Of a stretch of 64,000 nucleotides of DNA, positions 16,167 through 24,563 are shown piece by piece. The position numbers and the translations under genes are program-made. Under the pieces are notes generated by a model. The model saw only the letters and a program-made list of their open reading frames with translations, was not told the DNA's origin and ran no database searches. The first letter of the stretch is position 1; each line of letters starts with the position of its first letter. The stretch comes from Brevibacterium sp. 'Marine'. Lineage in GTDB: Bacteria; Actinomycetota; Actinomycetes; Actinomycetales; Brevibacteriaceae. The stretch is from assembly GCF_012844365.1 (NCBI RefSeq), contig NZ_CP051626.1, positions 2,852,001-2,916,000 on the forward strand, in the 5' to 3' direction.

Positions 16167-17851
16167 CCTCGACCCCGCTGGCCAACACCCTGACCTTCCA
16201 CACCGCCTCGAGGCGCCACCTCCTCGTCGAGTGCGCCGACCTGCCCGCGACGATGGCCCTGCACCACAGCCTCGAAGCCGCTGATCTGCCCGGCGTCACC
16301 GAACTCATCCCGGCCGCCCGCACAGTGCTGCTGAGCTTCGACCCCGCACGCACGAGTGCCGAGACGCTGACCGAGGCGGTGCGCGGGCTCGGGCACACCG
16401 AGTCGGTCTCGGATACGGCCCGGGAGGTCACGATCGAAGTCCGCTACGACGGGGACGACCTCGCCGAGGTGGCCGACCTCCTCTCCGTCTCCCCCGCCGA
16501 GGTGATCAACCGCCACCAGGCCGCGACCTGGCAGGTCGCGTTCGCCGGCTTCGCTCCCGGCTTCGGCTACCTCGCCGGTGACGACGAGCTCTTCGACGTT
16601 CCCCGCCGCTCGTCCCCTCGCACGCGTGTGCCCGTGGGCTCGGTGGCTCTGGCCGGCGAGTTCACCGGCGTCTACCCGCGCTCCTCCCCCGGCGGCTGGC
16701 AGCTCATCGGACGCACCGATGCGACACTGTGGGATCTCGACAGACAGCCCCCAGCCCTGTTCGTACCCGGCACGATCGTGAAGTTCGCCGAGGCGGGGCG
16801 GGAGATCGTCGAGATTGCGACGGACGCATCGGATGCAGATGCGGTTTCGGCGACAGATTCACCGTCGGATTCGGCGGCGAGCGCTGATACCCCACACTCC
16901 CTGAAGATCCTGCGCCCCGGTCTGCAGCTGCTCGTCCAGGATCTCGGGCGGCCCGGTTTCGCCTCGATGGGCGTCTCCGCCGCCGGTGCCGCCGACCGCT
17001 CCGCGTTGACTGACGCCAACCGTCTCGTCGGCAACGCTAAGACCGCCGCCGGACTGGAGAGCTTCGGCGGCGGAGTGCTCCTGCGCTCAGCGGGTGACGG
17101 CGTCGCCGCGGTCACCGGCGCCACCGGAACGATCACCGTCACCGCTGCCGATGGCACGGTTCTCACACCCCGCCTCGGCGAGGCCTTTGCCCTGGCCGAC
17201 GGGGACGAACTCGAACTCGGACCGACCGAGCGCGGAGTCCGCCGCTGCCTCGCCGTGCGCGGTGGAATCGATGTCGACACGGCACTCGGCAGCAGCTCCG
17301 CCGACACCCTTGCCGGGCTCGGTCCAGCCGCTGTCGACAAGGACACCACGGTGGGTGTGCACGATCCGCGGACGGCGCCCCACCTCGTCGATCCCACTCC
17401 CACACCGCCGCGGAACCTTCCGCAGCCGGGTGAAACGGTGACGCTCACGGTGACCCTGGGACCGCGTGAGGACTGGTTCACCGAGGCCGGAATCGACACG
17501 CTGCTGTCACAGGTATGGACGGTCACCCACGAATCCGACCGGGTGGGCCTGCGCCTGTCCGGTGAGGTTCCGCTCGAGCGGGCCCGCACCGGTGAGCTGC
17601 CCAGCGAGGGCGCGGTCACCGGTGCCCTGCAGGTTCCGCCGAACGGTCAGCCGGTCCTCTTCGGCCCCGACCATCCGCTCACCGGCGGGTACCCGATCAT
17701 CGCCAGCGTCGATGATCTCGACCTCGCCGCACAGCTGCCTCCGGGTGTGAAACTGCGGTTCACCACCTCTGCCCGACCGACGCCGAACACCCGCCCGGCC
17801 GAGTCACCCCGCACCTCAGCAGCACCCCGCACCAACGAGAACGAAGGCTGA
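16163..17851 (+). CDS. Fused 5-oxoprolinase subunits B and C (KipI-KipA fusion)
   Basis: A 562-residue fusion. Residues 1-~215 are the PxpB/KipI domain ([48 protein letters not shown]). A Ser/Asp/Ala-rich linker at ~220-245 joins it to the PxpC/KipA biotin-dependent-carboxylase-like domain ([55 protein letters not shown]). In many bacteria these are two genes. The domains also resemble those of urea amidolyase/allophanate hydrolase, but no urea carboxylase is present. Together with PxpA it should hydrolyse 5-oxoproline using ATP. The tail after ~540 is Pro/Thr-rich and probably disordered. Confidence 0.92.
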   Translation: MTSTPLANTLTFHTASRRHLLVECADLPATMALHHSLEAADLPGVTELIPAARTVLLSFDPARTSAETLTEAVRGLGHTESVSDTAREVTIEVRYDGDDLAEVADLLSVSPAEVINRHQAATWQVAFAGFAPGFGYLAGDDELFDVPRRSSPRTRVPVGSVALAGEFTGVYPRSSPGGWQLIGRTDATLWDLDRQPPALFVPGTIVKFAEAGREIVEIATDASDADAVSATDSPSDSAASADTPHSLKILRPGLQLLVQDLGRPGFASMGVSAAGAADRSALTDANRLVGNAKTAAGLESFGGGVLLRSAGDGVAAVTGATGTITVTAADGTVLTPRLGEAFALADGDELELGPTERGVRRCLAVRGGIDVDTALGSSSADTLAGLGPAAVDKDTTVGVHDPRTAPHLVDPTPTPPRNLPQPGETVTLTVTLGPREDWFTEAGIDTLLSQVWTVTHESDRVGLRLSGEVPLERARTGELPSEGAVTGALQVPPNGQPVLFGPDHPLTGGYPIIASVDDLDLAAQLPPGVKLRFTTSARPTPNTRPAESPRTSAAPRTNENEG

Positions 17852-17854
17852 ACA

Positions 17855-19624
17855 ATGTCGAGAATCCTCATCGCCAACCGCGGCGAGATCGCCGTCCGCA
17901 TCATCCGCGCCTGCGCCCAGCACGGGCACACCTCGGTGGCTGTCTACGCCGATCAGGACGCCGACGCCATGCATGCCCGCCTCGCCGACGAAGCATTCGC
18001 CCTGCCCGGGACGACAGCCGGTGAGACCTACCTCAACATCGATGCGATCCTGACCGCTGCGAAGTCCGCCGGCGCCGATGCCGTCCACCCCGGCTACGGA
18101 TTCCTGTCCGAGAACGCCGACTTCGCCTCCGCCGTCGAAGCCGCCGGGCTGATCTGGATCGGGCCGAACGCGGACACGATCACCGCCCTCGGCGACAAGG
18201 TCACCGCCCGTCAGCTCGCGCAGAAGGTCGGCGCCCCCTTGGCGCCGGGCATCGACCGCCCTTTGGAGAACGCAGCCGAGGTCGAGTCCTTCGCCGCCGA
18301 GGCGGGACTGCCGATCATCATCAAGGCCGCCCACGGCGGCGGTGGGCGCGGAATGAAGATCGTCCACGAGCTGACCGAGGTGGCCGATGCCTTCGAATCG
18401 GCCACCCGTGAGGCCGTCGAGGCCTTCGGTCGACCCGAATGCTTCGTCGAGAAGTACCTCGAACGTCCCCGCCATGTCGAGGTCCAGATCGTCGGCGACG
18501 GTCGGGGCCGGGTCGTGGCCGTCGGTGACCGCGACTGCTCCGCTCAGCGACGCAACCAGAAGCTCATCGAGGAAGCACCTGCCCCGGGGCTGACGGATGA
18601 GCAGCGCGAACGTCTGCACCGTTCGGCCGAAGCCATCTGCGCCGAGGTGGACTACCGCGGTGCCGGCACCGTCGAATTCCTGCTCGCCGCCGACGGCACC
18701 ATGACGTTCCTCGAGGTCAACACCCGACTGCAGGTCGAACATCCCGTCACCGAGGTGACCTCCGGGGTCGATCTCGTCGCCGAGCAGTTCCGCATCGCCT
18801 TCGGCCACGGTCTGTCGCTGGAGTCGACCCCGCAGCCGGTCGGTCATGCGATCGAACTGCGCATCAACGCCGAGGATCCCGGCCGCGGATTCCTCCCGAC
18901 TCCGGGACGCATCGATGTCCTCGATGTGCCCGGCGGCCTCGGTGTGCGCTGGGATTCCGGTGTGCGTGCCGGTGACACCGTGCAGCCGGCCTTCGACTCA
19001 CTCTTCGCGAAACTCATCGTCCACGGTCCCGACCGTGAGCAGGCGATCGCGCGCACCGTGACAGCGGCGAAGGAGCTCCACGTCGAGGGCCCAGCCACAG
19101 TGGTGCCGTGCTCTCTGGCGATCCTGCGTGATGAGGCATTCACCGGTCTCGGCGTCGCCGGTGTCGACGGCATCCACACCCAGTGGATCGAAGCCGAGTT
19201 GCTGCCGCGCTTCGAGACCCAGGAACGCCCGGCCCCGGTGGCCGACGGTCAGATGCAGCGCATGTCGATCGAGATCGACGGGAAGCTGACCACCATCGGA
19301 CTGCCCGCCGGGCTGCTCGCAGCCCTCGGCTCGGTCGGTGGGACCGGTCAGGGCAACACCGGCCAGGGCGGTGCGGTCGGTGCTGCTGGGAATGGTGGAG
19401 CCGCCTCGGCGAGTGCCGGGGATGTCACCGCGCCCGTGCCGGGCAGCCTCGTGGATTTCCTCGTCGAGGACGGCGCGCAGGTGGCGGCCGGTGACGAGGT
19501 CGCGGTGCTGTCGGCGATGAAGATGGAGACCCGGGTCGAAGCCCCGGTCGCGGGAACGCTGCGCCAGGTCGCGGCCGTCGGCGACGTCGTGGCGGTCGGA
19601 CAGACCATCGCACGGGTCGACTGA
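17855..19624 (+). CDS. Biotin carboxylase with C-terminal biotinyl domain
   Basis: 589 residues. N-terminal biotin carboxylase (ILIANRGEIAVRIIRAC, VHPGYGFLSENADFA), ATP-grasp (AAHGGGGRGMKIV, EVNTRLQVEHPVTE), carboxylase C domain, then a Gly/Ala linker and a biotinyl domain with AMKM, biotin-accepting Lys at residue 556. It begins four bases after the PxpBC stop, so it belongs to the oxoproline operon. It resembles acetyl/propionyl-CoA carboxylase alpha chains, but no carboxyltransferase gene is nearby. Either it partners a distant subunit, or it serves the PxpBC carboxylase-like domains. The latter is an inference from the repeated pairing of such genes. Confidence 0.9.
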   Translation: MSRILIANRGEIAVRIIRACAQHGHTSVAVYADQDADAMHARLADEAFALPGTTAGETYLNIDAILTAAKSAGADAVHPGYGFLSENADFASAVEAAGLIWIGPNADTITALGDKVTARQLAQKVGAPLAPGIDRPLENAAEVESFAAEAGLPIIIKAAHGGGGRGMKIVHELTEVADAFESATREAVEAFGRPECFVEKYLERPRHVEVQIVGDGRGRVVAVGDRDCSAQRRNQKLIEEAPAPGLTDEQRERLHRSAEAICAEVDYRGAGTVEFLLAADGTMTFLEVNTRLQVEHPVTEVTSGVDLVAEQFRIAFGHGLSLESTPQPVGHAIELRINAEDPGRGFLPTPGRIDVLDVPGGLGVRWDSGVRAGDTVQPAFDSLFAKLIVHGPDREQAIARTVTAAKELHVEGPATVVPCSLAILRDEAFTGLGVAGVDGIHTQWIEAELLPRFETQERPAPVADGQMQRMSIEIDGKLTTIGLPAGLLAALGSVGGTGQGNTGQGGAVGAAGNGGAASASAGDVTAPVPGSLVDFLVEDGAQVAAGDEVAVLSAMKMETRVEAPVAGTLRQVAAVGDVVAVGQTIARVD

Positions 19625-19649
19625 GTCGGCGGGCCGCCTCGGCGAAAGG

Positions 19650-19705
19650 ATCGGTCGAGGTGGTTGCGTACATCGGTCGAGGTGATTGCGTGCATCGGTC
19701 GAGGC
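19650..19705. repeat. 22-base tandem repeat upstream of bcp
   Basis: ATCGGTCGAGG starts at 19650, 19672 and 19694, exactly 22 bases apart. The first two units also share TGNTTGCGTNC. The array ends about 80 bases before the peroxiredoxin start and may hold regulator sites or be a local slippage product. Confidence 0.7.
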
Positions 19706-19785
19706 ATCGGGCCCGGCAACGGAATAGAGTGGTGGTCAGCGATGGTTCTCCAAGTCGGAGACCACCCCAACCAGGAGGAGCATTC

Positions 19786-20259
19786 ATGTCACGTCTGTCG
19801 GTCGGCGACACCGCCCCGGAGTTCACCCTCGTCAACCAGGACGGAAAGTCCGTGAGCCTCAGCGATTTCCGAGGTCAGCGGGTCGTCGTGTACTTCTACC
19901 CGGCCGCTATGACCCCGGGCTGCACGACTGAGGCCTGCGATTTCCGGGACTCGCTCTCGGCACTCAAGGCCGCCGGCATCGCCGTCGTCGGCATCTCCCC
20001 GGACAAGCCGGAGAAGCTGCAGCAGTTCATCGACAAGGAGGGGCTCAACTTCGACCTCCTCTCTGATGAGGACAAGACGATGATGACCGAGTGGGGTGCC
20101 TTCGGCGAGAAGAAGAACTACGGCAAGGTCGTCCAGGGCGTCATCCGCTCGACCGTCGTCGTCGATGCCGAGGGCAAGGTCGAACTCGCCCAGTACAACG
20201 TCAAGGCCACCGGGCACGTCGCCCGCGTGCGCAAGGAGCTCGGCATCGACGCAGCCTGA
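19786..20259 (+). CDS. bcp: Thioredoxin-dependent peroxiredoxin, Bcp/PrxQ type
   Basis: 157 residues. Reduces hydrogen peroxide and organic hydroperoxides in the cytoplasm using thioredoxin. FYPAAMTPGCTTEACDFRDS carries the peroxidatic Cys46 and the resolving Cys51 five residues later, the PrxQ arrangement. The length is normal. ATG 19786 follows AGGAGGAG at the proper distance; in-frame codons further upstream lie in the 22-base repeat region. A strong hairpin follows at 20323-20358, so the gene is monocistronic. Confidence 0.95.
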   Translation: MSRLSVGDTAPEFTLVNQDGKSVSLSDFRGQRVVVYFYPAAMTPGCTTEACDFRDSLSALKAAGIAVVGISPDKPEKLQQFIDKEGLNFDLLSDEDKTMMTEWGAFGEKKNYGKVVQGVIRSTVVVDAEGKVELAQYNVKATGHVARVRKELGIDAA

Positions 20260-20322
20260 GTCGACCGCGACTTCGTCGCATTGCCCAGGCAGCGGCGCCG
20301 GCGCGATCGTGGCCTGAGCATC

Positions 20323-20358
20323 GGGGCGGCCCGAGTTTTCAGCAACTCGGGCCGCCCC
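20323..20358 (+). terminator. Terminator of bcp
   Basis: A 15-base arm GGGGCGGCCCGAGTT (20323-20337) pairs perfectly with AACTCGGGCCGCCCC (20344-20358) over a 6-base loop. Confidence 0.9.
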
Positions 20359-20401
20359 TGCTAATCTTGAGGGCGGCGCGGCCGCATCCGCGGTGGCTAG
20401 A

Positions 20402-20486
<85 letters not shown>

Positions 20487-20489
20487 CGG

Positions 20490-20533
20490 GCCCCGGGGCG
20501 GAAGTCGACACGCTTCCGCCCCGGGGCACTTTT
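20490..20533 (+). terminator. Strong terminator of tRNA-Leu
   Basis: GCCCCGGGGCGGAAG (20490-20504) pairs perfectly with CTTCCGCCCCGGGGC (20513-20527), followed by ACTTTT. Confidence 0.92.
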
Positions 20534-20550
20534 CTGTCTCATAGTGAGCC

Positions 20551-20627
20551 GCATGCGGCGAGTTCCGGACGATCCGTGCGGAATCTGCCGCACACTTTCA
20601 GCACACATCGTCCGGAACTCCGCTTGC
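20551..20627. repeat. Long imperfect inverted repeat after tRNA-Leu
   Basis: Arms 20551-20579 and 20601-20627 are complementary except for a few positions; the core AGTTCCGGACGAT pairs exactly with ATCGTCCGGAACT. The loop is 21 bases. It is separate from the tRNA terminator 20 bases upstream, so it is not needed for that. It belongs to the pattern of gene-end hairpins in this window. Confidence 0.75.
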
Positions 20628-20759
20628 CGACCGAGCCAGCGGCGCCACGCCACATTTCGTGCATCGCCGCCCAGAACCAGTTCCTGACGCCTGTACGCGA
20701 ACAGATGCGGAGAACGTAATGTGGTCAGTGCTGCACCGAACCTAGTGAGAGGACTGCCG

Positions 20760-21224
20760 ATGACGACGTCCCCGGCTCCGACGATCCGCCCCACCGCGCC
20801 TGCCGACGAGGCCCGGTGGAAAGAGCTTTTCCGTGCCTACCGCGAGTTCTACCGATTGGAACCATCCGAGGAGGTCGTCTCCCGCGTGTGGTCGTGGCTG
20901 ACCGACCCCGCACACGAGTGCCAGGGACTCGTCGCCGAGGCGGACGGAATGATCGTCGGAATCGCCGACTACCGTCGTTTCTCGCGTCCATCGACAGGCA
21001 GCGTCGGCATCTGGCTCGACGATCTCTTCACCGATCCCGATGCGCGCGGCCGAGGTGTCGGCCGTGCCTTGATCTCCCGACTGCAGGTGATCGCCTCGTC
21101 CGAAGGCTGTTCGGTGGTCCGGTGGATCACCGCCGATGACAACGCTCAGGCTCAGGTGCTCTACGACGATGTCGCAGCGAAGACGAACTGGCTCACCTAC
21201 GACGCGAAGCCGACGGAGTCGTGA
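20760..21224 (+). CDS. GNAT-family N-acetyltransferase
   Basis: 154 residues with the GNAT fold. The acetyl-CoA-binding motif A is clear in DLFTDPDARGRGVGRALIS, and motif B follows as VRWITADDNAQAQVLYDDV. It resembles small aminoglycoside/diamine-acetyltransferase-like proteins, but the acceptor cannot be predicted. ATG 20760 follows GAGAGGA and is preferred over ATG 20721. The stop overlaps the GTG of the next gene (GTGA), so the two are translationally coupled. Confidence 0.87.
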   Translation: MTTSPAPTIRPTAPADEARWKELFRAYREFYRLEPSEEVVSRVWSWLTDPAHECQGLVAEADGMIVGIADYRRFSRPSTGSVGIWLDDLFTDPDARGRGVGRALISRLQVIASSEGCSVVRWITADDNAQAQVLYDDVAAKTNWLTYDAKPTES

Positions 21225-21601
21225 GCACGGAGTTGCCGGGTGAGGAGAGGCCGAACTCGGTGGAGCCGGAAGAACAGGCAAGCTCAGCGAAAACCGGCGC
21301 TGACCGCGAGGTGCTTCTGTGCTGCCTGCTGTGGGCACGCGAAGGGCAGGCTGAGGCACTGACAGCCTACGAGAACGATGTTCTCGCGCTGATTTCCGAG
21401 CACGGAGGTCGCGTCGTCAATCGTGCCAAGAGCGACGGGGCCCAAGGGCGTCCCGACGAGGTGCAGTTCTATCGGTTCGAGTCCCCGGGAGCGCTCGATT
21501 CCTACCTGGCCGATCCGCGACGTCAGGCGCAGGCCGCCGATCGCGACCGCGTCATCGCCAGGACGGAGCTGTTCCCGATCAGCTTTCTTCCGAGCGAGTG
21601 A
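21221..21601 (+). CDS. Dimeric alpha-beta barrel (DUF1330-like) protein
   Basis: 126 residues. After a charged, probably disordered ~28-residue leader comes LLCCLLWAREGQAEALTAYE, EHGGRVVNRAKSD, VQFYRFESPGALDSYLADPR and RDRVIARTELFPI, a pattern like DUF1330/YCII-type ferredoxin-like barrels. Function unknown; such proteins often handle small ligands or act as minor enzymes. The start is the GTG that overlaps the acetyltransferase stop. Its last 23 bases overlap the tail of the convergent MerR gene. Confidence 0.7.
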   Translation: MSTELPGEERPNSVEPEEQASSAKTGADREVLLCCLLWAREGQAEALTAYENDVLALISEHGGRVVNRAKSDGAQGRPDEVQFYRFESPGALDSYLADPRRQAQAADRDRVIARTELFPISFLPSE

Positions 21602-22226
21602 GATCCTGCGCGAAGTGCTGCTGGGCAAGCAGGACCAACGCCTCGAGCAACGGTGTGCGCAGCACACTGCCGAGGACGACTCCGCGAATCCGTTCCTCCA
21701 TGCTGACTGCGTCGCCGATCGCATCGAGGTCGGTCCGGCCGACGTCTTCTGCCGCCTCGACATAGGCATCGAGCCGATCGAGGAGCGGAGTCAGGCCCTC
21801 TTCGGACAACATGGCAACCGCGTTCACAGCCGCCCGATAAGCCGGCGATGAGGACGCGCAGCGCCATCCTCGCGCGGTGATCGCACGGTCGAGTATCGCC
21901 GAGGCAGCGGCATCGTCCGTCTCGGCCTCGCCGACGAGCGCGTCCTGGGTGACGCCCATCGCTTCGATCTCCGAAGCCTGTCCGTCCACCGCACCGACGA
22001 CGGCTCGCACCTTCGCCAAGGGCAGTCCGGCCACCGACGTCATGGCCCGGATGAGGCGCAGCCGCTCGAGATGAGTTCGATCGTAGACGGCTTGATTCAC
22101 GCTCGTCCGTCGTCCCGGCTGCAGCAGCCCTTCTCGCAGGTAGTACTTGATGGTCGGCACACTGAGGTCCGAACGGCGGGCCAGCTCCGCCATCCTCATC
22201 TCCGGCCTGTCCGTCGGCTCCTGCAT
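21579..22226 (-). CDS. MerR-family transcriptional regulator
   Basis: 215 residues. MRMAELARRSDLSVPTIKYYLREGLL and RRTSVNQAVYDRTHLERLRLI form the MerR helix-turn-helix and wing, followed by the coupling helix (AMTSVAGLPLAKVRAVV). The rest is a helical effector domain with no Cys cluster, so it is not a metal sensor. ATG 22226 has GGGAGGAG eight bases upstream; ATG 22232 is almost on top of that site. It is divergent from the DUF1772-type gene, with an interrupted palindrome between them, so it probably controls that gene and itself. Confidence 0.88.
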   Translation of the reverse strand: MQEPTDRPEMRMAELARRSDLSVPTIKYYLREGLLQPGRRTSVNQAVYDRTHLERLRLIRAMTSVAGLPLAKVRAVVGAVDGQASEIEAMGVTQDALVGEAETDDAAASAILDRAITARGWRCASSSPAYRAAVNAVAMLSEEGLTPLLDRLDAYVEAAEDVGRTDLDAIGDAVSMEERIRGVVLGSVLRTPLLEALVLLAQQHFAQDLTRSEES

Positions 22227-22295
22227 CGCCATCTCCTCCCGGCACCGCCAGCAATTTTGTGTGTCTGATCTTGCTCGACCTTAGCAGATACCTCT

Positions 22296-22314
22296 ACTAT
22301 CTATTATGGATAGT
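22296..22314. promoter_or_regulatory. Predicted MerR operator
   Basis: ACTATC (22296-22301) and GATAGT (22309-22314) form an inverted repeat with a 7-base spacer in the divergent region. MerR proteins bind dyads within promoters; here TTGCTC (22271) and TACTAT (22295) are spaced by 18 bases for the rightward gene. Confidence 0.55.
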
Positions 22315-22340
22315 CCAACTACCTATTAGAAGGAGGGGCC

Positions 22341-22781
22341 ATGGACGCTTTCGCATTGGCTGCGGTCCTCGTCACCGGTTTCGTCGGCTCAGCGGAGTTC
22401 GGGTCGGCCGCCTTGGTCCACCCGGTGATCCGTCGGCTGGCGACGGACGATCAGCTCATCATGGAGAAGGGCCTGCTGAAGACATTCGGCCGGGTGATGC
22501 CGGTGGGGATGACCGCGGCGACTGCTCTGGCGATCATCGTCGCCATCGATGAGCCCAACGCCTGGCTGGTTTCGGCTGCAATCAGCCTCGGCGTCGCTCT
22601 GGTCGTGACGATCGTCGGGAACGTCCCGATCAATTCCCAAACGGGACGGATCACCGAGGAGACCGCTCCCGAGGGATTCATCGCCATGCGCAGACGGTGG
22701 GACGTCTTCCAGATCGTGCGCGCAACTCTGCAGCTGCTCGGTTTCGTCCTTGTCACGGTCGGAGTCGTCGGATTCGACTGA
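22341..22781 (+). CDS. Anthrone oxygenase-like (DUF1772) membrane protein
   Basis: 146 residues with four predicted membrane helices (AAVLVTGFVGSAEFGSAALV, ATALAIIVAI, AISLGVALVVTIVGNVPIN, LLGFVLVTVGVVGF). INSQTGRITEETAPEGFIAMRRRWDVFQIVRATL is the conserved C-terminal pattern of the DUF1772/anthrone oxygenase-like family. The start has AGAAGGAGG upstream. It is the apparent target of the divergent MerR regulator. The name is by family; no polyketide genes are nearby and the substrate is unknown. Confidence 0.82.
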   Translation: MDAFALAAVLVTGFVGSAEFGSAALVHPVIRRLATDDQLIMEKGLLKTFGRVMPVGMTAATALAIIVAIDEPNAWLVSAAISLGVALVVTIVGNVPINSQTGRITEETAPEGFIAMRRRWDVFQIVRATLQLLGFVLVTVGVVGFD

Positions 22782-22785
22782 GGTT

Positions 22786-23273
22786 TCAGTCCATCTGTCG
22801 CCGGAGTTCGGCGGCCCCGCTTCCGGTCAGGTCTGCCAATGCCTCCGGACGGCCGGCCATGGCCAGAACGAAATCGAGGAGACGACCAGCCACCTGCGGC
22901 CCGCTTCCGCATTCGAAGTCGGCGTCGACCGCGCTGAGTCTCAGCCCTTTGACCAGGGTCTTCGAGTTCACAGCGAAATCCTTCGAGGCGAGTCGCGGAA
23001 CTTCGCAAGAGTCTCCCCCGGTGAGCCACCGAGGCGGCGCTTGAGCAGTCGCGCATTGTGCTTTGCAGGGTCGAAACCTGCTCGGGCGATGCTGCGGATC
23101 CAGGCCCACCGCCCGGTGTTTGCCGCGGCGGTCAGGTGGGCGACGACCTGCTCGACCGACCATTCCGTGCACAGGGTGGCGTGCGCCCACTGCTCAGTTC
23201 CGAGAGTCGTCAGCAGATCGGCCAGGCGTGCGCGCTCCGCGTGGATGAGGTCCCAGTATTCGGTTTCGCTCAT
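22786..23273 (-). pseudogene. Decayed TIGR03083 / mycothiol-dependent maleylpyruvate isomerase-like gene
   Basis: The 5' part in one frame (from 23273) encodes a good N-terminus: HAERARLADLLTTLGTEQWA, LCTEWSVEQVVAHLTAAA. The family C-terminus, KGLRLSAVDADFECGSG and LAMAGRPEALADLTGSG, lies in a different frame ending at 22786. The switch is near 22985-23000. The combined length (~160 codons) is about 50 short of the usual ~210, so an internal deletion plus frame shift is likelier than one sequencing error. The start overlaps the ASCH gene stop, so it was once part of the TetR-ASCH transcript. Confidence 0.78.
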
Positions 23274-23776
23274 GCGCTCTTCCCACGTGAGCAGTCGCCG
23301 GACTCGCCGTCAGGCGCATCGCAGGCCGTTCCGAAGAGCACCCGAAAACGTTCACACACGACCGGCATCTCGGGCGAGAATCCACGCCGTCCGTGCTCGC
23401 TCCAGAAGCGTTCATGGATGTCGCGCCAGGCAGCCAGGGTTCGGTCGCCCTCCCCTTCCGCATGGGCATGCTCGGCGGTCACTGCGGAGAAGGCCACGAT
23501 GTCGATCGCCGTGGTTTCGATGAGGGCTCTCGGTCGGCCCCGGCCGTCGAGGATGATGCTCAGTTCGCCCACCTCGGGGACGGAATCGCCGTCGGCTTCG
23601 ATGTCCCACAGCGCCGAGGCGGTGCCCGTCTTCGTCCCGGACAGCACGAGAGCGAGGAGGTCATCCGCATGCTCGGGAGTCGCACCGAAGGCCCAGGCTT
23701 CTGGAATCTCGCCGGGAAGGTCGGGCCGGGTCTTCTGCGCCAGCTCCCAGAACTGCTCGGGCGACTCACCGATCAC
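23270..23776 (-). CDS. ASCH-domain protein
   Basis: 168 residues. The ASCH fold is seen in WAFGATPEHADDLLALVLSGTKTGTAS, VPEVGELSIILDGRGRPRALIETT and ERFWSEHGRRGF...VVCERFRVLF, similar to the YhfF group. ASCH domains are thought to bind RNA or nucleotides; the exact activity is unknown. The GTG start overlaps the TetR stop (GTGA), so the two are translationally coupled. Its own stop overlaps the start of the pseudogene downstream. Confidence 0.85.
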   Translation of the reverse strand: MIGESPEQFWELAQKTRPDLPGEIPEAWAFGATPEHADDLLALVLSGTKTGTASALWDIEADGDSVPEVGELSIILDGRGRPRALIETTAIDIVAFSAVTAEHAHAEGEGDRTLAAWRDIHERFWSEHGRRGFSPEMPVVCERFRVLFGTACDAPDGESGDCSRGKSA

Positions 23777-24435
23777 GATGCAATCGCCTCCAGCTGCAGC
23801 CGCAGCCCGTCGATGAGAGCGCGCAGCCCGAATTCGAACGCGGCCGTCGCCGAAGAGGTGCCCGCGAACCCCGGATCGAGCGCCGCACGAATCGACGCGA
23901 ACCGCTCGTCAGCCGAGTCCTGAGCAATGAGGTCGGCGGGGGCGATGATGTCGAGCGCCGACCCGAGGATGTGAGCCTCGACCGTGCGCATGACCGCCAC
24001 GGTCCTCGACTCGGGCCAGCCGCCTCGGCGCAGTCCAGCCACCACAGTGTCGTACATCCGATACGTCGACAGATCGCCGATCGACGTCGTCGCGAGCAGG
24101 CGGATGAGATTCGGATGCGCGGAGAAAGCGTGCAGGTACGAGCGTGCCCAGCACTCGAGCGCCGCATCCCACGGGACCGACTCCGAAGTCTGCCTCGACT
24201 CGGTCGTCCCCAACGCAGTCTGCTCAGCCGAGGCGAACGGCGTGACGTCGATTTCGGCGACGATGCGGGCCCGCATCGCCTCGATCAGTGCGGTACGACC
24301 GGATATATGGTTGTACAGCGATGACACCTGACGATCGACCCGAGCCGCCAGAGTCCGCATCGACAGCGCCTCGGCGCCCTCCTCATCGACGAGGGCGAGC
24401 GCAGCATCGACGAGCCGCTCCCGATTGAGTCTCAC
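23773..24435 (-). CDS. TetR-family transcriptional regulator
   Basis: 220 residues. The N-terminal helix-turn-helix is RERLVDAALALVDEEGAEAL, MRTLAARVDRQVSSLYNHIS. The C-terminal ligand domain, ~150 residues with WARSYLHAFSAHPNLIRLLA, resembles TetR_C of tetracycline-type regulators. GTG 24435 is chosen because GAGG lies five bases upstream and the protein then begins just before the first helix; the frame is open further upstream but crosses the operator. A perfect 19-base palindrome lies 61 bases upstream, between it and the divergent amidohydrolase gene. It probably represses both directions. Confidence 0.9.
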   Translation of the reverse strand: MRLNRERLVDAALALVDEEGAEALSMRTLAARVDRQVSSLYNHISGRTALIEAMRARIVAEIDVTPFASAEQTALGTTESRQTSESVPWDAALECWARSYLHAFSAHPNLIRLLATTSIGDLSTYRMYDTVVAGLRRGGWPESRTVAVMRTVEAHILGSALDIIAPADLIAQDSADERFASIRAALDPGFAGTSSATAAFEFGLRALIDGLRLQLEAIAS

Positions 24436-24496
24436 ACTGGCCTCGACTTCCTCTTCCCCGAACCTTTCGAAGAGTGTATCGTGTTCCCAGTCACAG

Positions 24497-24515
24497 ATAC
24501 GAACACTGTTCGTAT
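24497..24515. promoter_or_regulatory. Predicted TetR operator
   Basis: ATACGAACACTGTTCGTAT is a perfect palindrome around a central C, between the divergent TetR and amidohydrolase genes. Confidence 0.8.
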
Positions 24516-24563
24516 TCGGCAGTGGACCAGAGATCACACGCAGAGAAGCGGGGACGAACCGAA

